From JAFMDF01 sp964644655 (lineage in GTDB: Bacteria > Bacteroidota > Bacteroidia > Chitinophagales > Saprospiraceae): DNA of 5,892 nucleotides. Shown piece after piece: positions 1 to 5,804 of this stretch. A program made the translations under genes and the position numbers. Within the stretch, counting starts at the first letter, position 1, and each line of letters begins with the position of its first letter. Location of the stretch: assembly GCA_964644655.1 (NCBI GenBank), contig CAZXYA010000573.1, positions 1-5,892 on the forward strand, in the 5' to 3' direction. Under the pieces are notes generated by a model. It was not told the origin of the DNA. It made no database searches and was given only the letters and a program-made list of their open reading frames with translations.

Positions 1-1620
1 AGAGAGCTGGAACAACTAGAGACGGCAAGATTGAAAGAATTGGATGAAACTAAATCAAAATTCTATACCAATATCACGCATGAATTCCGAACACCATTGA
101 CCGTCATCTCAGGTGTCTCTCAGCAAATAAAGGTGGAATCTTTGGAGCAAGACAAAATGGTCATAAAAAGGAATAGTGACCAACTGCTTAATTTAGTAAA
201 CCAAATGCTGGATTTAAGAAAATTAGAATCTGGCTTGATGAAAATTGAAAATACACAAAGTGACCTCATAAAATATCTACGCTACCTCACAGAATCCTTA
301 AAAAGTTATGCCCAACAACAAGGGATAAATATTCATTTTTTAACAACTGTGGATAAATTAGTTATGGATTTTGATGCTGAGAAAATAGCGCGTATCCATG
401 CCAATTTATTATCCAATGCCATAAAATTTACGCCGAAGGAAGGAGACATCTACCTTCAAATTTCTAAAGAAAAATTGGGCGCTGAAAAAGATAGCTTATT
501 ATTAGCTGTAAAAGATACTGGAGTAGGAATTCCAAAAGATAAGCTGGATTTTATTTTTGACCGGTTTTACCAAGTTGATGATAATCCTACTCGAGAGGGT
601 ACTGGTATCGGATTAACCCTAGTATCGGAATTAATCAAGGCGATGGATGGCACCATTGCCGTTTCCAGTACGCAAGGAGAAGGGACCACTTTTAGCATTA
701 CACTTCCAATCACTAATCTAGCTCCTTTGGAAACAGATGTGCTGCAACAAAAAACTAATGAGTTGTCTATGGTAGAAGCAGCTGGATCTGCCACTCAATT
801 GGAACAGTTATTAGATCAGACGACAACCAAAGACGAAGATCGCCCATCCGTACTAATTGTAGAAGACAATGCAGATGTTATTCATTATCTCCTCGCTTGT
901 TTGAAAGAAACGTATAATATTGCGATTGCGATGAATGGAGAAGAAGGAATTGAAACGGCTATTGAAAATTCTCCTGACCTTATTATTAGTGATGTAATGA
1001 TGCCCATCAAAGATGGTTTTGAATTGTGCCAAACTTTAAAAACGGATGAACGGACGAGTCACATCCCCATCATTTTGCTAACTGCTAAGGCAGACATCGA
1101 ATCTCGTATAGAAGGTTTAGAAAAAGGAGCAGATGCCTATTTGAGCAAACCTTTTCACAAAGAAGAATTGCTGGTCCGATTAAAAAATCAGTTGAAGTTA
1201 CGTCAAAAATTACAAGCCCGATATGCTCAATTTGCCGACGCTGGAACTGTTGAAGATATGGGAGAGACTATAGACCAAAACGAGATGGAAATCAACTTGG
1301 ATTTTGAAGATGCTTTTTTACAAAAAATAAAAGCATTGGTAGAAAAAGATTTGTCCGATGCGGAACTTAGCATGCCACAACTCATGCGTGGATTAGGCAT
1401 GAGCCGCAGTCAGATTTTTAGAAAAGTAAAAGCCCTTACTGGACATTCTCCTTCCGTTTTTATTCGAGATATTCGATTATTTCATGCTCAAAACCTCCTT
1501 AAATCCTCCGATTACAATATCTCCGAGGTTGCTTATGCCGTCGGATTCACCAGCCCTGGTTATTTTTCTGATGTTTATTTAAAAAAATTTGGACAGCGCC
1601 CAAATGCGACTCGCAAATAG
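1..1620 (+). CDS. Hybrid two-component system (HTCS) sensor kinase/AraC-type regulator, 5'-truncated by window edge
   Basis: The frame is open from base 1, so the true start and the periplasmic sensor lie outside the window; 539 residues are visible and numbered from base 1. A short coiled segment leads into the HisKA H-box, ITHEFRTPLT, with phospho-acceptor His27. The HATPase domain follows: N-box NLLSNAIKFTP (Asn135, Asn139), G1 box DTGVGIP (Asp172), F-box FDRFYQ and G2 box GTGIGL (about 200-205). After a polar linker (about 238-280) comes a receiver domain starting SVLIVEDN, with acidic pair Glu288/Asp289, phospho-acceptor Asp331 in ISDVMMP, Thr361 and Lys383. The C-terminus is an AraC-type double helix-turn-helix (about 458-482 and 506-532). 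All catalytic residues are present. In known HTCS proteins the sensor binds periplasmic oligosaccharides and the protein activates neighbouring carbohydrate-use genes; the ligand here is unknown. The last 27 codons recur as a dead copy at 4204-4284. Confidence 0.96.
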   Translation, partial: RELEQLETARLKELDETKSKFYTNITHEFRTPLTVISGVSQQIKVESLEQDKMVIKRNSDQLLNLVNQMLDLRKLESGLMKIENTQSDLIKYLRYLTESLKSYAQQQGINIHFLTTVDKLVMDFDAEKIARIHANLLSNAIKFTPKEGDIYLQISKEKLGAEKDSLLLAVKDTGVGIPKDKLDFIFDRFYQVDDNPTREGTGIGLTLVSELIKAMDGTIAVSSTQGEGTTFSITLPITNLAPLETDVLQQKTNELSMVEAAGSATQLEQLLDQTTTKDEDRPSVLIVEDNADVIHYLLACLKETYNIAIAMNGEEGIETAIENSPDLIISDVMMPIKDGFELCQTLKTDERTSHIPIILLTAKADIESRIEGLEKGADAYLSKPFHKEELLVRLKNQLKLRQKLQARYAQFADAGTVEDMGETIDQNEMEINLDFEDAFLQKIKALVEKDLSDAELSMPQLMRGLGMSRSQIFRKVKALTGHSPSVFIRDIRLFHAQNLLKSSDYNISEVAYAVGFTSPGYFSDVYLKKFGQRPNATRK

Positions 1621-1660
1621 TTGATTGTTAGATATTTATACCTAAAATACTCTTTCGAAA

Positions 1661-1725
1661 TGCAACATAATCAGTAATATTTTTTCCTTCCTGCATCATA
1701 ATCAGCATTCTTTGCAACATAATTG
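1661..1725 (+). promoter_or_regulatory. Three helically phased direct repeats, putative HTCS operator (copy 1)
   Basis: TGCAACATAATCAG occurs at 1661-1674, TGCATCATAATCAG (one change) at 1692-1705, and TGCAACATAATTG at 1713-1725. The start-to-start distances are 31 and 21 bp, close to three and two helical turns, so all boxes lie on one face of the DNA. AraC-family proteins bind direct repeats, and the HTCS that ends just upstream carries an AraC-type domain. The same boxes are retained in the second copy of the leader. The binding partner is an inference. Confidence 0.6.
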
Positions 1726-1825
1726 NNNNNNNNNNNNNNNNNNNNNNNNNNNNNNNNNNNNNNNNNNNNNNNNNNNNNNNNNNNNNNNNNNNNNNNNNNN
1801 NNNNNNNNNNNNNNNNNNNNNNNNN
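1726..1825. other. Assembly gap, 100 N
   Basis: Exactly 100 N, the conventional placeholder for a gap of unknown size. Both flanks match the second copy of the leader, where the intervening stretch (4390-4452) is only 63 bases. The missing sequence is therefore probably about 63 bp and likely contains the promoter of the gene at 1840. Any reading frame drawn through the N run is meaningless. Confidence 0.95.
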
Positions 1826-1839
1826 AAAATCTTGATATA

Positions 1840-2493
1840 ATGAGTGACACTAAAATAAAGGAAAATAATAGAATAATTGGCATCAAAGAAAGCCCAATTT
1901 CTTGGAGAGAAAGAGAATTGCTAACAGCAGCAGAGATTCATTTATTTGATGGCATTGATATTCCTTTAGTGAAATATCTGGTATCCTGTTTTCCACAATT
2001 AGCGGATTCCAAAAATAAACAGTCCTTACTAAAGATTGATCAAGTATGGAATTTCCAGACTGCTGCTTATCATTTACAAAAGCAAGCATGGAAGGAGGCG
2101 GCGGCGTTAAAAACAACACTAACAGCAACTATTCCATTTAAAGCAGCCAGAATTTATGAGCAAGAAGCGCAACGAAACCTAGGAGGCGTTTTTTTATCGG
2201 AACATAAATTCTGGGAGACCTTTTACAAGCGGCAGCGGAAAGAAAATACCAAACCTATGGTGGCTATTGACGCCCTTTATTTTCTTTCAAATTGCCAAGA
2301 CCAGATTACGCATCAATTATTAATCCAAGCTTTTAAAAATATTATGGAAGGGTATTATCAAAATTTTCAAGGCAAAAAAAGCTGTTTTGAAAATGCCAAA
2401 AGACTTTTGTTGGAGCTACCAACTCCTAAACTACAGACTTGGCTCAATCAACAACTAAGCAATGATAATAACCTCACAGAAAAAATAAGTTAG
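1840..2493 (+). CDS. Hypothetical protein, 217 aa, function not recognised
   Basis: I do not recognise this family. The ATG at 1840 is chosen because it is the first codon after the gap that fits an A/T-rich leader, and because similarity to the second leader copy stops just after it. The N-terminus is MSDTKIKENNRIIG. There is no signal peptide and no membrane segment, so the product is probably cytoplasmic. It is rich in Lys, Gln, Leu and aromatic residues and looks largely helical; a central stretch around KAARIYEQEAQRNLGG and a C-terminal stretch around AKRLLLELPTPKLQTWL suggest amphipathic helices. Four Cys are scattered and form no metal motif. It lies directly downstream of the HTCS gene, behind the phased boxes, and is thus a candidate direct target. 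Codon use is like the neighbours. That it is a real gene is fairly safe; its role is unknown. Confidence 0.75.
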   Translation: MSDTKIKENNRIIGIKESPISWRERELLTAAEIHLFDGIDIPLVKYLVSCFPQLADSKNKQSLLKIDQVWNFQTAAYHLQKQAWKEAAALKTTLTATIPFKAARIYEQEAQRNLGGVFLSEHKFWETFYKRQRKENTKPMVAIDALYFLSNCQDQITHQLLIQAFKNIMEGYYQNFQGKKSCFENAKRLLLELPTPKLQTWLNQQLSNDNNLTEKIS

Positions 2494-2552
2494 CTAATAA
2501 GATTTGAATTTAGAATGACTAGTGCTTTGTTTCTAAAGTTCGCGTTAGTTTT

Positions 2553-2583
2553 ATTACGGGGTGGCTTCCCGTCACCCCGTAAT
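2553..2583. repeat. Hairpin 1 of paired REP-like units
   Basis: Perfect 11-bp stem, ATTACGGGGTG (2553-2563) with CACCCCGTAAT (2573-2583), and loop GCTTCCCGT. It is GC-rich compared with its surroundings. The part CTTCCCGT of the loop is exactly complementary to ACGGGAAG in hairpin 2. No T-tract follows, so it is a poor fit to an intrinsic terminator. Confidence 0.8.
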
Positions 2584-2610
2584 TTAATAGATTGAATTTC
2601 AATGATTTAA

Positions 2611-2641
2611 TTCACGAGGTAACGGGAAGTTACCCCGTGAA
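2611..2641. repeat. Hairpin 2 of paired REP-like units
   Basis: Arms TTCACGAGGTAAC (2611-2623) and GTTACCCCGTGAA (2629-2641) pair at 12 of 13 positions around the loop GGGAA. The unit has the same length as hairpin 1 and matches the reverse complement of hairpin 1 at most positions. The differences include paired changes that keep the stem, for example TG/CA against TA/TA next to the loop, which argues that the fold and not only the sequence has been kept. Confidence 0.8.
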
Positions 2642-2667
2642 ATCGCTCCGAATTAGTAATCGAAATT

Positions 2668-2697
2668 TTTGAAACATAGCACTAGCACTTAGCTTTA
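2668..2697 (+). promoter_or_regulatory. Possible Bacteroidota-type promoter for the symporter gene
   Basis: TTTG (2668-2671) and TAGCTTTA (2690-2697) are separated by 18 bp, close to the phylum's -33 TTG / -7 TAnnTTTG pattern, with a mismatch at the last -7 base. The upstream box lies at the inner edge of the right terminal repeat of the palindromic element. The match is weak and rests on consensus similarity alone. Confidence 0.3.
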
Positions 2698-2754
2698 CCA
2701 TTAAATGCTTCGAGTTAATTAGACAAATCATCCTTCAAAACTAAACTAATTAAA

Positions 2755-4200
2755 ATGGAAAAACTTTCTATTACGCATAAATTTTTTTACGGATTTGGGT
2801 TTGCCTCCAGAGGAATTAGGAACGGCTTGTTCACCTTGTTTGTATTTTTTTATTTCAATCAAGTGCTAGGATTAGATGCAAAATTAGCGGGACTTTCTTC
2901 GTTAATTGCTTTAGTTTTCGATTCGATTTCCGACCCTTTAGTTGGCGTGGTTTCAGATAAATGGAAATCTAAAAAATGGGGGCGCCGACATCCTTTTATG
3001 TTTGCATCTGCGTTACCCTTAGGCTTATTTACTTATCTTTTATTTGCTCCACCAAGCCACTTAAATGAGATGGAATTATTCTGGTGGCTAACTGGATTTT
3101 CCATTTTGCTCAGAACAACCCATACTCTTTTTGTCATACCCGCTATTTCTTTAGGTGCTGAATTAAGTACAGACTATAAAGAAAGAACCACTATTCCAGC
3201 TATTAGAATATTGTTTGATGCGTCGTTTTCCCCAATAGTCATGATTATTGGCTACACTTTATATTTTGTACCAACGGAGGACTATTCAAATGGATTGTTA
3301 AACAAAGCAGCCTATCCTTCCTTTGCGCTGTTATGTGCGATTGTAATGGTGCTTACTATTTTTATAAGTACCTGGGGCACTAGACATTTAATTCCCCATT
3401 TACCTAAGGCTTCAACAAATCAAAATCAATTAAGCACCATTCAATTATTGAGTAGTTTAGGGAATGCGATAAAAATGCCTTCTTTTCTTAGTTTGGTCTT
3501 ATTGTCCATGTTCCTCTTCGTTAGCTTAGGTGTTGGAATCGTTTTTTTCCCCTATTTGTGTCCCTATTATTTTGGTTTATCCGCACAAGAGATGGGATTA
3601 GTGCCAATCGCTTCAGTTATTGGTGGGGTCTTTTCCTTATTAATCGCTCCAAGGTTAGGAAACAAATTGGGTAAAAAATGGGCGATTATTTGGGCGACTG
3701 CCCTTGCAGGTATATTTTTTACCTTACCCTGCAATCTTAGAATTTTAGGTTTTTTTCCAGAAAATGATAGTCCCTACCTATTAATAACGTTTATCGCTTT
3801 TTTAATGGTTGGCTATGCCTTCACATGGATTTCTCTTAGTCTCGCAAGTTCAATGATGGCAGATGTAGTCGATGAATTTGAGCTATTATCTGGTAAACGC
3901 CAGGAAGGTTTATTTTTTTCTGTCATGTCTTTTGCAGAGAAAACGACCACTGGTATTGGGTCTTTTATAGCAGGCTTATTATTAAGCTGGATTGCTTTTC
4001 CCACACAGACGGATATAGCCGATATTCCTGCTGCTGCTATAGATGGCTTAGGCTTAGTCTGCGGTCCTATTCTTCTAGGACTTTATCTTTTTTCGGTGAT
4101 TTTCATTTTCTTTTATCCCATTACTAAAGAACGATATCAGGAGATTCGGGCTGTTTTGGATACACCAACAACAAATAGGTCAATGCCTGAAGCGAGTTGA
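2755..4200 (+). CDS. GPH-family (MFS_2) sugar:cation symporter
   Basis: A 481-aa inner-membrane protein, the usual length for glycoside-pentoside-hexuronide:cation symporters, with about 12 hydrophobic segments. The N-terminal half shows GFGFASRGIRNGLF, then the helix II motif FDSISDPLVG, whose Asp56 and Asp60 correspond to the Asp55/Asp59 cation-site pair of MelB. The loop KSKKWGRRHPF follows, typical of the family. The C-terminal half carries ADVVDEFELLSGKRQEG and FAEKTTTG, with Lys396 in the position of MelB Lys377. The expected role is uptake of a sugar, glycoside or uronide with Na+ or H+; the substrate cannot be read from sequence. The ATG at 2755 is preceded by an A-rich leader without Shine-Dalgarno site. 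Proximity to an HTCS fits carbohydrate use, though no glycoside hydrolase is in the window. The stop codon lies only four bases before the HTCS-tail remnant. Confidence 0.93.
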   Translation: MEKLSITHKFFYGFGFASRGIRNGLFTLFVFFYFNQVLGLDAKLAGLSSLIALVFDSISDPLVGVVSDKWKSKKWGRRHPFMFASALPLGLFTYLLFAPPSHLNEMELFWWLTGFSILLRTTHTLFVIPAISLGAELSTDYKERTTIPAIRILFDASFSPIVMIIGYTLYFVPTEDYSNGLLNKAAYPSFALLCAIVMVLTIFISTWGTRHLIPHLPKASTNQNQLSTIQLLSSLGNAIKMPSFLSLVLLSMFLFVSLGVGIVFFPYLCPYYFGLSAQEMGLVPIASVIGGVFSLLIAPRLGNKLGKKWAIIWATALAGIFFTLPCNLRILGFFPENDSPYLLITFIAFLMVGYAFTWISLSLASSMMADVVDEFELLSGKRQEGLFFSVMSFAEKTTTGIGSFIAGLLLSWIAFPTQTDIADIPAAAIDGLGLVCGPILLGLYLFSVIFIFFYPITKERYQEIRAVLDTPTTNRSMPEAS

Positions 4201-4203
4201 TGT

Positions 4204-4284
4204 GTTCGATTCACCAGTACTGGCTATTTTGCTGATGTTTATTTTAAAAAATTTGAATAACGCCTAAATGCGACTCTCAAATAA
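4204..4284 (+). pseudogene. Remnant of the C-terminal end of an HTCS/AraC-type regulator
   Basis: Read in frame, this stretch gives VRFTSTGYFADVYFKKFE, a stop (TAA at 4258-4260), then RLNATLK and a second stop. It matches the last 27 codons of the HTCS at 1540-1620, VGFTSPGYFSDVYLKKFG then QRPNATRK, without indels. Only the last helix of the second helix-turn-helix and the tail are left; a CAG-to-TAA change has broken it. Nothing of the rest of an HTCS is present upstream, since the symporter gene ends at 4200. It has no start and is not expected to make a product. Confidence 0.88.
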
Positions 4285-4324
4285 CTGGTTATCAAATATT
4301 TATGCCTAAAATATCTTTTTGAGA

Positions 4325-4390
4325 TGCAACATAATCAGTAATAATTTTTCCTTCCTGCAACATAATCAGCATTCTTTGCAACATAATTGG
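4325..4390 (+). promoter_or_regulatory. Three helically phased direct repeats, putative HTCS operator (copy 2)
   Basis: TGCAACATAATCAG at 4325-4338 and 4356-4369, and TGCAACATAATTGG at 4377-4390. Start-to-start spacing is 31 and 21 bp, as in copy 1. A degenerate fourth box, TGCCTAAAAT (4303-4312), lies 22 bp further upstream. The boxes sit just upstream of a possible -7 element, where an AraC-type activator would be expected to bind. Confidence 0.6.
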
Positions 4391-4414
4391 AAGTCCTAAA
4401 GGGCCTGCTACCTG

Positions 4415-4422
4415 CATCTTTG
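4415..4422 (+). promoter_or_regulatory. Possible -7 promoter element of the small secreted-protein gene
   Basis: CATCTTTG resembles the Bacteroidota -7 consensus TAnnTTTG with one mismatch at the first base. The nearest TTG upstream (4387-4389) is 25 bp away, longer than the usual spacer, which would suit an activator-dependent promoter. It leaves an AT-rich leader of about 40-65 bases before the candidate start codons. The equivalent bases of copy 1 lie in the assembly gap. Confidence 0.35.
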
Positions 4423-4466
4423 TGTCAACAATTATTTAATAAACCTCTTACAAAAATCTTGATATA

Positions 4467-4850
4467 ATGAATTATTCTAAAAAATATAAAATAATGAAAA
4501 ATCTACTTCTTATAACTGCTTTCTTATTCAGTATTATGGTAGTCTTTGCACTACCCTCCAACGACAATTTAGCGGATGTAACCCGCTCTAATTCTCCCAA
4601 TGATAGACCCCTCACCTCTGAGGTGACAGGTAGTACCAGCGGTAATAATGCGGACGATGTTCGATTAGGCGCTTATACGGATAGGGGACATCAATTGACA
4701 ACAGTCAGTGACAATGGAGCAGGGTTCGGAGAAAGTCAAACCATTTGGGTAACCCCTGACACTACATATTCTATTCGGGTGATTTTGAAAATGGGATTTA
4801 TAATATGCTTGTTGAGCTTGATGGCTTGGGCAAAAATAGTCGGCGGATGA
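4467..4850 (+). CDS. Small secreted or exported protein, function not recognised, 3' end possibly frameshifted
   Basis: 127 residues from the ATG at 4467, which is the ATG shared with copy 1. A second ATG at 4494 has a good A-rich leader and gives a textbook signal peptide, MKNLLLITAFLFSIMVVFA, with likely cleavage before LPSNDN; I consider 4494 the more likely start. The mature part is rich in Ser, Thr, Asn, Asp and Gly, then contains TIWVTPDTTYSIRV, which reads like beta strands of a small extracellular domain. The last 22 residues in this frame are suddenly hydrophobic (MGFIICLLSLMAWAK), whereas the -1 frame continues with a hydrophilic, protein-like tail to 4882; see the separate entry. 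If the present frame is correct, the product would have a C-terminal membrane helix instead. It is a candidate target of the HTCS through the boxes upstream. I recognise no family. Confidence 0.6.
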   Translation: MNYSKKYKIMKNLLLITAFLFSIMVVFALPSNDNLADVTRSNSPNDRPLTSEVTGSTSGNNADDVRLGAYTDRGHQLTTVSDNGAGFGESQTIWVTPDTTYSIRVILKMGFIICLLSLMAWAKIVGG

Positions 4851-4882
4851 CCTATCAACAAAAAACCACAAGCATTAATTAG
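4781..4882 (+). other. Possible out-of-frame continuation of the small secreted protein
   Basis: From base 4781 the -1 frame reads DFENGIYNMLVELDGLGK and then NSRRMTYQQKTTSIN to a TAG at 4880-4882. Joined to ...TTYSIR it makes a more natural extracellular protein than the hydrophobic tail in the other frame. The switch point falls at CGGGTGAT (4776-4783), where loss of one base (for example one G) would explain it. It could be a real mutation, a sequencing error, or my misreading of a genuine membrane tail. Confidence 0.45.
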
Positions 4883-4937
4883 TGAATGAAAACACTTATC
4901 GTTTGAGTGTAAAGAATTAGAGTCCTTTTGTCTAGTA

Positions 4938-5723
4938 TTAAGAAAACTTAGGTTTTCGCTTTTCTAAAAATGCTTGTACCCCTTCTTGTCCATTGGCAGC
5001 ACCTGCTCGTTCAGAAATAGCTCGCCCTTCCAATTCCATTTGGGTTTCCAAACTATTGTCAAAACTGCAAAGCAATAATTTTTTAACCACTCCAAAAGCA
5101 TCTGTTGGGCCTTTGGCTAATTTTTGTGCCAATGCCATCGCTGTTGTTTGCAATTCGGCATCTGGTACAATTTGATTAATCAAGCCCCAAGTTTCTGCTT
5201 CTTGTGCAGTCAATCGCCGATTAGTAATCATTAAATCCATTGCTTTTCGCATGCCTACCAAACGAGGTAAATAATAAGTTGAACTACCATCTGGGCTCAA
5301 TCCTGCAGCCGTATAAGCCATCGTAAATTTGGCAGATTCGGCAGCGATGACAAAATCTCCTGTAATGGCAATACTAAATCCTGCTCCTGCTGCCATCCCA
5401 TTGACGGCTATAATAAATGGTTTTTCCATCCGAGCAAAAGTAGAAGTCGCTTTATGCAAATCATCTGCCATTCCTTTTATTTTGGCGGCTGCTTTGCTTG
5501 GCTCTCCTCCAACCGCTTTTAAGTCGCCACCTGCACAGAACATTTTGCCCTTGGCAGTCAATATAACACAACGAATCGAGTGGTCTTTATCACAATCTAA
5601 GGCGGCAGCGGCTAATTCTCTTGCCAAAGTAGGATTAATCCCATTTGCTGCTTTGGGGCGATTTAAAGTGACAATCGCTATATTGTCTGTTTTGGTTAAG
5701 TTAATGGTTTCAAATTTTTCCAT
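4938..5723 (-). CDS. Enoyl-CoA hydratase/isomerase family protein, PaaG-like
   Basis: A 261-aa crotonase-fold protein, typical family length. The start MEKFETINL at 5723 is chosen over an ATG 14 codons upstream because family members begin here and an A-rich leader (AAAATAAAACAG) precedes it. Features in order: TLNRPKAANGIN (about 19-30), oxyanion-hole segments MFCAGGDLKAVGG (61-73) and NGMAAGAGFSIA (108-119), GLSPDGSSTYYLPRLVG (141-157), and C-terminal EGVQAFLEKRKPKF. The two catalytic Glu of classic hydratases are absent: FSIA replaces the CELA-type site, and Tyr137 stands where the second Glu is expected. Asp145 in SPDG matches the catalytic Asp of E. coli PaaG, so an isomerase (epoxyphenylacetyl-CoA or delta3-delta2 enoyl-CoA type) is more likely than a hydratase. 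No other phenylacetate or beta-oxidation genes are visible. It is transcribed towards the secreted-protein gene. Confidence 0.92.
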   Translation of the reverse strand: MEKFETINLTKTDNIAIVTLNRPKAANGINPTLARELAAAALDCDKDHSIRCVILTAKGKMFCAGGDLKAVGGEPSKAAAKIKGMADDLHKATSTFARMEKPFIIAVNGMAAGAGFSIAITGDFVIAAESAKFTMAYTAAGLSPDGSSTYYLPRLVGMRKAMDLMITNRRLTAQEAETWGLINQIVPDAELQTTAMALAQKLAKGPTDAFGVVKKLLLCSFDNSLETQMELEGRAISERAGAANGQEGVQAFLEKRKPKFS

Positions 5724-5804
5724 CTGTTTTATTTTGATAAATGATAAATTATTATTTCTGCCCATCTAGTACAGTGTAACAAAAGTTATTTTATATTTCG
5801 CCTC

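Larger units (their letters stand above)
1540..1842 (+). repeat. Copy 1 of duplicated HTCS-tail plus leader segment
   Basis: Bases 1540-1725 align without any indel to 4204-4389 (constant offset 2664). I counted 13 mismatches in the 81 coding bases and 13 in the 105 leader bases, and the last 29 bases before the gap are identical. After the N run, AAAATCTTGATATAATGA (1826-1843) is identical to 4453-4470. Similarity ends right after the ATG. The two copies are in direct orientation and flank the gene at 1840, the palindromic element and the symporter, so recombination between them would excise that segment. Confidence 0.9.
2519..2685. mobile_element. MITE-like imperfect palindrome with terminal inverted repeats
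   Basis: The left end CTAGTGCTTTGTTTC (2519-2533) is matched by the reverse complement of the right end (2671-2685), CTAGTGCTATGTTTC, with one mismatch in 15; weaker matching continues inward. Inside sit two 31-bp hairpins that are inverted copies of each other, and near the middle is a small palindrome, ATTGAA-T-TTCAAT (2591-2603). The whole 167 bp can therefore fold back on itself. It encodes nothing. This is the layout of a non-autonomous transposable element or a BIME-like pair of REP units. I see no clear target-site duplication. It fills most of the space between the 217-aa gene and the symporter. Confidence 0.6.
4204..4469 (+). repeat. Copy 2 of duplicated HTCS-tail plus leader segment
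   Basis: Direct repeat of 1540-1842. It contains the HTCS remnant, the leader with three phased boxes, 63 bases that are missing from copy 1 because of the assembly gap, and the final stretch up to the ATG at 4467. Identity rises from about 84% in the dead coding part to 100% over the 29 bases before the gap equivalent, which hints at selection on, or gene conversion of, the regulatory part. Confidence 0.9.

Noticed and set aside
31..33. TTG as start codon of the HTCS gene
   Set aside because: The frame is open upstream to base 1 and codes for the linker helix that normally precedes HisKA; the gene starts outside the window.
567..794. Minus-strand open frame inside the HTCS gene
   Set aside because: It overlaps the conserved kinase boxes on the other strand and has no supporting feature.
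1661..1725. The repeated boxes as a CRISPR array or plasmid iterons
   Set aside because: Repeats are only 14 bp with unequal 17- and 7-bp spacers and number three; no cas or replication gene is nearby.
1723..1839. Extension of the 217-aa protein upstream through the gap
   Set aside because: It would consist of unknown residues across 100 N; the copy 2 leader shows that this is non-coding regulatory DNA.
2553..2583. Hairpin 1 as intrinsic terminator of the 217-aa gene
   Set aside because: The stem is strong, but no T-tract follows, and it is paired with an inverted second unit, which fits a repeat element better.
4942..4957. GAAAAC-TTAG-GTTTTC hairpin as terminator
   Set aside because: Only six weak base pairs, inside the 3' end of the crotonase coding sequence, with no proper T-tract.
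5329..5769. Open frame of 146 codons on the plus strand
   Set aside because: It is antisense to the well-supported crotonase gene and lacks protein-like motifs; a shadow of the coding strand.
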